A stretch of 9,810 nt of DNA, taken from contig NZ_CALIBF010000176.1 in the NCBI RefSeq assembly GCF_938045465.1, positions 1 through 9,810 of the forward strand. The letters run 5' to 3'. The notes under the pieces are model-generated. The model was given only the letters and a program-made list of their open reading frames with translations, had not been told where the DNA came from and did no database searches. Origin of the DNA: an uncultured Campylobacter sp. (GTDB taxonomy: Bacteria; Campylobacterota; Campylobacteria; Campylobacterales; Campylobacteraceae). Positions 5,803 through 9,810 of this stretch are shown in pieces. A program made the position numbers and the translations under genes. Positions within the stretch are counted from its first letter, which is position 1; the number at the start of each line of letters is the position of its first letter.

Positions 5803-5863
5803 AGCAAGACCTGCTTCTGCGGCGGCAAATTTGCTTGTAGGAATGAAATTCGTCGTTCAAATT
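5776..5863. repeat. Imperfect direct repeat of about 22 bases, 65-66 apart
   Basis: AATGAAATT (5776-5784) followed by TCGTTTAAATT (5788-5798) recurs as AATGAAATT (5842-5850) followed by TCGTTCAAATT (5853-5863). The shared blocks differ at one position and in the short gap between them. Function unknown. Confidence 0.45.
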
Positions 5864-5929
5864 TAGCAAAGATAAAATTTTAAATCGCGTAAATCGCGGG
5901 AGGAGGCAGGTAATTATTTGATTTTGTTC

Positions 5930-5959
5930 GCGTCGCGCAGTATTTAGGCGATGCGACGC
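5930..5959. terminator. GC-rich hairpin after the heme operon, possible terminator
   Basis: GCGTCGC (5930-5936) pairs with GCGACGC (5953-5959) around a 16-base loop, starting nine bases past the stop codon of the flavodoxin gene. On the minus strand it is not followed by a T-tract, so it is not a textbook intrinsic terminator. On the plus strand it is followed by AATTAAATTTTATT, which is somewhat better. Its position between converging units fits termination or 3'-end protection. Confidence 0.4.
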
Positions 5960-5968
5960 AATTAAATT

Positions 5969-6472
5969 TTATTCTATCCCCGCAAATGCTGCTTTTGCGT
6001 CCGCCAGATCCTTCTCGTCCGGGTGTTTCGCAGCCTCCGCCCAGCGCGCAAGTCGCTCGGGGGTGATAGGGTGGGGCGAGTTGCCGCCGGCCGCCATTTT
6101 TCGCATCATTTCAAGTAGATTCGGATCGATCGCGCCCTGGCAGGCAAACTCCCTTATAATCTCGTTGCCGTTTGCTTTAAGCCCCTCTTCAAAGGTATCC
6201 AGGCACTTGCGCGAGTGCTCGCCGTCCGGCTCCGCGCCCAGAGTCATAAAAACGCCAAGCTTTTTGCCGTGAATCTTGCGTAAAAAGCGCATAAATTTCG
6301 CTTCGGCTTCGCCCTTATCGACGTAAAAGCCCAAGGCTATGAAATCGTAGTCATCGACCTCACCCTCAAAGTCGCGGAAATTTAGACTCTCGCAGCCCAG
6401 TTGCTCGGCGATCGCGTCGCCCACCTTTTTCGTGTTACCCGTTTGCGAGGTGTAAAGCACGATTTTTTTCAT
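5969..6472 (-). CDS. Flavodoxin-like protein, likely electron donor to the radical SAM enzyme
   Basis: A 167-residue cytoplasmic protein. MKKIVLYTSQTGNTKKVGDA has the FMN phosphate-binding loop of flavodoxins (S9-Q-T-G-N-T14) after the first strand. YDFIALGFYVDKGEA and KLGVFMTLGAEPDGEHS match the next flavin-contacting loops. The tail, CQGAIDPNLLEMMRKM then HPITPERLARWAEAAKHPDE, is typical of the long-tailed flavodoxin-like family that includes BilS and, by context, the HmuF type. The start ATG at 6472 overlaps the radical SAM stop as ATGA and has AAAGGA six bases upstream. It is the last gene of the operon. Flavodoxins reduce the [4Fe-4S] cluster of radical SAM enzymes, and such pairing with HmuW is described in Fusobacterium; the partnership here is inferred from the coupling. 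Confidence 0.82.
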   Translation of the reverse strand: MKKIVLYTSQTGNTKKVGDAIAEQLGCESLNFRDFEGEVDDYDFIALGFYVDKGEAEAKFMRFLRKIHGKKLGVFMTLGAEPDGEHSRKCLDTFEEGLKANGNEIIREFACQGAIDPNLLEMMRKMAAGGNSPHPITPERLARWAEAAKHPDEKDLADAKAAFAGIE

Positions 6473-7683
6473 ACAAAATCCTTTCTAATAATGTTTGCTA
6501 TCTCTTCGTTGATGTTGTTGCCCCAAAAAATTCCGTCCAAGCTCAAGATCGATCTTTGATCTTTTAGCTCCAAAAGCCCCCAGCTTTGAAATTCTTTGAG
6601 CTTTTGCACCGCTTCGTCGTAAATGCTCGCGCTCAGAGCCTCTTTTAGCTCGTTTAAGCTTACGATCGGGTATTGGAACAGATTGTTTAGCACGCTATAT
6701 TTTGCCTCGCGCTCATCGATTCGCGAGATCATCTTGTGTCCCGACACGCCGTAAATTCCGAAGCCCGCTACGTGTCCGCCCGCGCCGTTGCCGATAGGCA
6801 GGATATCCGTGCCCTTGTGGCTTAGCTTGATGTAGCCGTAGTTATCGCGACCTTTTCGAGCAAGTTTGGTAAGCTCCAAAACCTCGAAATTCCCGCTTTG
6901 CAGTAGCGCCTCTGCAAAGGCATGGTGCAGCTTTTTATCAGTCGGCAGATCGTAGTAGGAGGTGTCGATCTTTTTGGATAGCTCCGAGCCATCGAAAAAC
7001 ATCAACGAGTAAAAGCTGGCGCTATCTAGACCTAGCTCATTTACGTAATGCGCGTCCGCGACCGCCTCCTCTACGCTTTCGTTCGGGAAGTTGTAGATGA
7101 TGTCGCAGCAGAGCATGCCGTCAAATTTTTCTCTAAGATCTTTTAATCGTTCGATCGCGCGAGCGGGCTTATGCACGCGGTTTAAAAGCGCGCGCCCCTG
7201 TCTGCTGAAGGTCTGCACGCCGATGCTAAAGCGGTTTACGCCGAAGCTTTGCAGAGCGAGCGCTTTTTGCGTATCTAGATTATGCAGCGTGGTCTCTATG
7301 CTGATCTCGCAGTCGTCCGCAATCTTAAAATTTTTATGCAGCGCGCCCAGAACCTTTTCGAAGTGAGCTTCGCTAAATACGCTCGGCGTGCCGCCGCCGA
7401 AGTAGATACTTTTAACGCTTTTGGCGTCGAAATAGGGCATCTCGCCGTAGTCTTTGATCTGGCGGATTAAAAATTTAGCGTATTCGTCCAGCTCGTCGCC
7501 AAGCTTGGAGCGCATCATCGAACAAAACGAGCAGATGTTGTCGCAAAAGGGCACATGCAGATAGATCACGCAGCCGCTGTCTTTTGCGGGCTGTTCTAGC
7601 GTATCGAACAGCTCGTTTTCGCTCGCGGAGACGCTCTCGAAAAGCTTGGAGCGGTGGTGAGTTTTAATGCGTTCTTTAAACAT
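6469..7683 (-). CDS. Radical SAM enzyme of the HemW/HutW/ChuW group, probable anaerobic heme-degrading enzyme
   Basis: A 404-residue cytoplasmic protein. HVPFCDNICSFC (43-54) carries the CxxxCxxC [4Fe-4S] ligands C47, C51 and C54, with the aromatic residue before the last cysteine typical of HemN-like enzymes. YFGGGTPSVF (94-103) is the SAM-binding GGGTP block, followed by EISIETTLHNLD and VNRFSIGVQTFS. Further on, DILPIGNGAGGHVAGFGIYG has GAGG where HemW usually has GAGAHS; this resembles HutW/ChuW/HmuW. ChuW opens heme anaerobically to anaerobilin by SAM-dependent methyl transfer, freeing iron. A HemW-like heme chaperone or coproporphyrinogen dehydrogenase are alternatives, but the setting between a heme-type transporter and a flavodoxin favours heme breakdown. 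The ATG at 7683 directly follows the TAG of the upstream gene with only a distant GAGG, suggesting translation by re-initiation. Confidence 0.75.
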   Translation of the reverse strand: MFKERIKTHHRSKLFESVSASENELFDTLEQPAKDSGCVIYLHVPFCDNICSFCSMMRSKLGDELDEYAKFLIRQIKDYGEMPYFDAKSVKSIYFGGGTPSVFSEAHFEKVLGALHKNFKIADDCEISIETTLHNLDTQKALALQSFGVNRFSIGVQTFSRQGRALLNRVHKPARAIERLKDLREKFDGMLCCDIIYNFPNESVEEAVADAHYVNELGLDSASFYSLMFFDGSELSKKIDTSYYDLPTDKKLHHAFAEALLQSGNFEVLELTKLARKGRDNYGYIKLSHKGTDILPIGNGAGGHVAGFGIYGVSGHKMISRIDEREAKYSVLNNLFQYPIVSLNELKEALSASIYDEAVQKLKEFQSWGLLELKDQRSILSLDGIFWGNNINEEIANIIRKDFV

Positions 7684-8466
7684 CTATTTGACCGCCTCTG
7701 CGTAAATTTCATCCACCGTCTCACCGATCTGCGGGCTGCCCCGCAAGATGAGCGTCGGGGCTTTTAAAATTTTGCCCGATTTTACCGCTTTGGTATTTCT
7801 AAGGATCGGATTTGCTTTTAAAAAATCCTCCGTCTCGCCGCCAACGACGACGATTATATCGGGGTTTTGCTCGAGGATGTATTCGGCAGATACAGAAGGC
7901 GTGCTACCTTTTAGGCCGTCTGTGATATTTTTGGCGCCTAGGCGAGCGAAGATATCGCCTACTAGGGTTTTGTCGTTAAAGGCCATAGTGGCGTTTGAGC
8001 CGAAAAATAGCGCTACTTTTTTGCCGCGAAGAGCGGGTTTGTCTGCAAAAATTCCATCCATCTGAGCGCAAATTTTATCCGCCTCGCTCTCTTTTTTTAC
8101 GATTGCGGCGACCTTCTTTACGTTTTGGCAGATCTCTGCGGTGGAGTTTGCATCCATCGCAAGGCTCTTAAGTCCCAGTTTTTGCAGATTCTCGCTAACG
8201 CCTGCGGAGTGAAAGCTCGTGATGACCAGATCGGGCTTAAGCTCGACGATCTTTTCCATATTCGGCTTTACGTAGGTGCCTACGCTCGGTAGTTTCGCGG
8301 TTTCTGCCTCCGGGCGGATCTTGCTCATCGAGGTAGTTGAGATCGCAGCGATCTGATCCTGCGCTCCCAAAGCGTAGATGATCTCGACTGCAGCGGGATC
8401 AAGTACGACTAGACCTTTGGCGAGCGCAAAACTCGCCGAAAGCAAAGCTATAAGAATTTTTTTCAT
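7684..8466 (-). CDS. Periplasmic substrate-binding protein of a heme/iron-type ABC importer
   Basis: A 260-residue protein with signal peptide MKKILIALLSASFALA (1-16), cleaved after ALA. There is no lipobox, so it is free in the periplasm. The mature protein starts KGLVVLDPAAVEIIYALGA, the opening strand-helix of the BtuF/HmuT/FhuD class. PSVGTYVKPNMEKIVELKPDLVITS (60-84) is the conserved hinge-proximal block (Y65 would be a candidate heme ligand, as in HmuT-type proteins). EQNPDIIVVVGG and the C-terminal helix IGETVDEIYAEAV follow. The start ATG at 8466 overlaps the ATPase stop as ATGA, with AAAGGAGA just upstream. Vitamin B12 or siderophore binding would give a similar sequence; heme is favoured because the next gene is a heme-type radical SAM enzyme. 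Confidence 0.83.
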   Translation of the reverse strand: MKKILIALLSASFALAKGLVVLDPAAVEIIYALGAQDQIAAISTTSMSKIRPEAETAKLPSVGTYVKPNMEKIVELKPDLVITSFHSAGVSENLQKLGLKSLAMDANSTAEICQNVKKVAAIVKKESEADKICAQMDGIFADKPALRGKKVALFFGSNATMAFNDKTLVGDIFARLGAKNITDGLKGSTPSVSAEYILEQNPDIIVVVGGETEDFLKANPILRNTKAVKSGKILKAPTLILRGSPQIGETVDEIYAEAVK

Positions 8467-9236
8467 AATTTCTCCTTTTGCGGTAAGATAAATTTGGTTC
8501 CTAAATTTTCGACTATCAGGGCGTCAAAGCCGTAAATTTCTTTTATGATCTGCGGCGTAAAAAGCTCGCTCGCGCTACCGCGATACCTCACTGCGCCATC
8601 TTTTAGCATCAAAATTTCATCGCAAAACAGCGAGGCTAAATTTAGATCGTGCAGTACGATGACGCTCGTTAAATTTAGCGTTTTGGTTAAATTTTCGCAG
8701 ATCCTCATCGCCTCGATCGCGTAGTTTATATCAAGCGCGCCCGTGGGTTCATCGAGCAGTAAAATTTCAGGCTCGCTTACGAGCGCTCTGGCAAGCAGCA
8801 CGCGCCCGAACTCGCCGCCGCTTAGCTCAAACGCGCTGCGATTTAAAAATTTCTTCACGTCCAAAAGCTCGGCGATTCGCTCTACTTTGTCGCGGTCGCT
8901 GGCATCGTAGCCGCTAAATGCGCTTTTTAGGCGGCAAAATCTGCCCGCAAGTAAAATTTCATTCACGTTTAGCGCGGCTGCGAGGGCTGTTTTTTGCGGC
9001 ACGAAGCCGATAAGTGCGGCAAGCTCTTTGAGGCTATATTCGCTTGCTTTTTTGCCGTTTATTTCGATGATGCCGCTTGCGGGCTTTAAAATTTGCAATA
9101 TGTTTTTTAGCAAGGTGCTCTTGCCGCAGCCGTTAGGACCCAAAATCCCGTAAAATTTACCCCGCTTTAAATTTAACTCTATGCCTCGCAAGATCGCCCG
9201 CTTGCCGTAGCTGAAGTTTAGCGCCGAAATTTTCAT
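8463..9236 (-). CDS. ATPase subunit of a heme/iron-type ABC importer
   Basis: A 257-residue cytoplasmic ATPase of the FecE/BtuD/HmuV type that powers the partner permease. All motifs are present: Walker A GPNGCGKST (33-41), Q-loop Q81 in FVPQKTA, signature LSGGE (138-142), Walker B EILLLDEP (157-164), D-loop GALD and switch histidine H196 in VIVLHDLN. The catalytic glutamate E163 is present, so it should be active. The length is normal for the family. The start ATG at 9236 overlaps the permease stop as ATGA and has AGGAAG five bases upstream; another ATG at 9240 is out of frame. Its own stop overlaps the binding-protein start, so all three transporter subunits are translationally coupled. Confidence 0.92.
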   Translation of the reverse strand: MKISALNFSYGKRAILRGIELNLKRGKFYGILGPNGCGKSTLLKNILQILKPASGIIEINGKKASEYSLKELAALIGFVPQKTALAAALNVNEILLAGRFCRLKSAFSGYDASDRDKVERIAELLDVKKFLNRSAFELSGGEFGRVLLARALVSEPEILLLDEPTGALDINYAIEAMRICENLTKTLNLTSVIVLHDLNLASLFCDEILMLKDGAVRYRGSASELFTPQIIKEIYGFDALIVENLGTKFILPQKEKL

Positions 9237-9810
9237 GCATGCTTCCTAAACGCGAGGTATAGAAAAAAGGGCGCGCCGAAAAAGGAGGTCACCACGCCGA
9301 TCGGAATTTCTACCGGCGAGAGGGCGTTTTTAGCGATTACGTCGCAAAAAACCAAAAAAACTCCGCCGGTAAGCGCGCTAGCAGGGATCAGCACGGCGTT
9401 GCTAGACGTGCGAAGCGCCATGCGCAGCGTGTGCGGAATGATGAGCCCCACGAAGCCTATCATCCCCGTAAATGCGACCGAAAAGCCGATGATGAGCGAG
9501 GAGACGATGAGTAGGCTCTTTTTGGACCTCTCGACGTTGAGTCCTAGCGATTTAGCCTCCTCGTCGCCGTTTAAGATGATATTTAGCTCGTGGCGCTTCG
9601 CGTAAAAATACGCCATGCAAAACAGCAGCGGCGGCAGCAAAAGCGCGATCTTTTGCCAGTTTGCGCCACCTAGATAGCCCATCATCCACGCCGTAATCCT
9701 AAAGCTATCCTCTCCGATGAGATAGACCGCGAAAGAGGTAAATGCGCCCAAAAACGACGATACGGCGATGCCTACGATTAGCAGAGTCGAGATCGAGCGA
9801 GTATGAGCGG
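9233..9810 (-). CDS. FecCD-family ABC importer permease, C-terminal 191 residues (runs off right edge)
   Basis: Inner-membrane permease of the iron/heme/B12 class (BtuC/HmuU/FecCD), normally about 330 residues, so the visible part is the last three fifths. The frame is open to the right edge; the TTG at 9751 is only an internal codon. Conserved blocks: TRSISTLLIVGIAVSSFLGA, then MMGYLGGANWQKI, then FSVAFTGMIGFVGLIIPHTLR (the FecCD signature), then PVEIPIGVVTSFFGAPFFLYL at the C-terminus. Hydrophobic segments recur with the spacing expected for transmembrane helices, and DEEAKSLGLNVER is the cytoplasmic loop that contacts the ATPase. It is the first visible gene of the operon. An outer-membrane TonB-dependent receptor and the promoter are expected beyond the right edge. 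Confidence 0.93.
   Translation of the reverse strand, partial: AHTRSISTLLIVGIAVSSFLGAFTSFAVYLIGEDSFRITAWMMGYLGGANWQKIALLLPPLLFCMAYFYAKRHELNIILNGDEEAKSLGLNVERSKKSLLIVSSLIIGFSVAFTGMIGFVGLIIPHTLRMALRTSSNAVLIPASALTGGVFLVFCDVIAKNALSPVEIPIGVVTSFFGAPFFLYLAFRKHA

Larger units (their letters stand above)
5299..5968. other. 670-base gene-poor region with G-rich patch and decayed repeats
   Basis: The region runs between the start of the minus-strand split gene and the 3' end of the heme operon. In order it holds the palindrome at 5315-5327; an AT-rich stretch (5340-5415) that probably carries the leftward promoter, though I cannot pick a -10 with confidence; and a strongly G-rich patch (about 5440-5530) with a repeated 12-mer. 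These are followed by a possible small open frame (5569-5802), two degenerate repeat pairs (5594-5760 and 5776-5863), and a GC-rich hairpin at 5930-5959. No tRNA, small RNA family or riboswitch was recognised. Confidence 0.5.

Noticed and set aside
7097..7470. Plus-strand frames opposite the radical SAM gene
   Set aside because: They lie wholly inside a well-supported gene on the other strand and show no motif or ribosome binding site.
9233..9751. TTG at 9751 as the start of the permease
   Set aside because: The frame continues upstream to the window edge with conserved FecCD residues (TRSISTLLIVGIAVSS), so 9751 is internal.

Overview
The window looks like a chromosome segment of a mid-GC Campylobacter. 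The reading frames are GC-rich, yet AAATTT recurs dozens of times on both strands. The gene order ubiE-xseA-serC is, from memory, also the order in C. jejuni. The composition fits an oral, anaerobe-leaning species such as C. gracilis better than C. jejuni; that species guess is inference. No tRNA, rRNA, CRISPR array or recognisable insertion sequence was seen.

Left part (1-3512): a minus-strand gene start runs off the left edge (1-93). It diverges from a 5'-truncated CHAD-domain reading frame (76-528) that has no normal start codon. Then comes a compact plus-strand cluster: ubiE/menG (menaquinone methyltransferase), xseA (exonuclease VII large subunit) and serC (phosphoserine aminotransferase). 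These genes overlap or sit about ten bases apart, each after the first behind a purine-rich ribosome binding site, and are probably co-transcribed.

Middle part (3513-5968): gene-poor. It holds a small secreted DUF333 protein (3925-4140) and a minus-strand unrecognised gene split into two frames at a TTT-TGA site (5298-4614). The rest is about 1.5 kb of apparently non-coding DNA with decayed repeats, inverted repeats, a G-rich patch and a possible gene remnant. Plus- and minus-strand transcription units converge here.

Right part (5969-9810, minus strand, read right to left): a tightly coupled five-gene operon. It encodes a FecCD-family permease (cut by the right edge), its ATPase, a periplasmic binding protein, a HutW/ChuW/HmuW-like radical SAM enzyme and a flavodoxin-like protein. 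Four of five junctions are start/stop overlaps or directly abutting codons. The natural reading is a heme acquisition and use module: the transporter brings heme across the inner membrane, and the radical SAM enzyme, fed electrons by the flavodoxin, opens the porphyrin ring without oxygen and frees iron. The transporter substrate and the enzyme activity are inferred from family resemblance and context. This operon is the most interesting system in the window.
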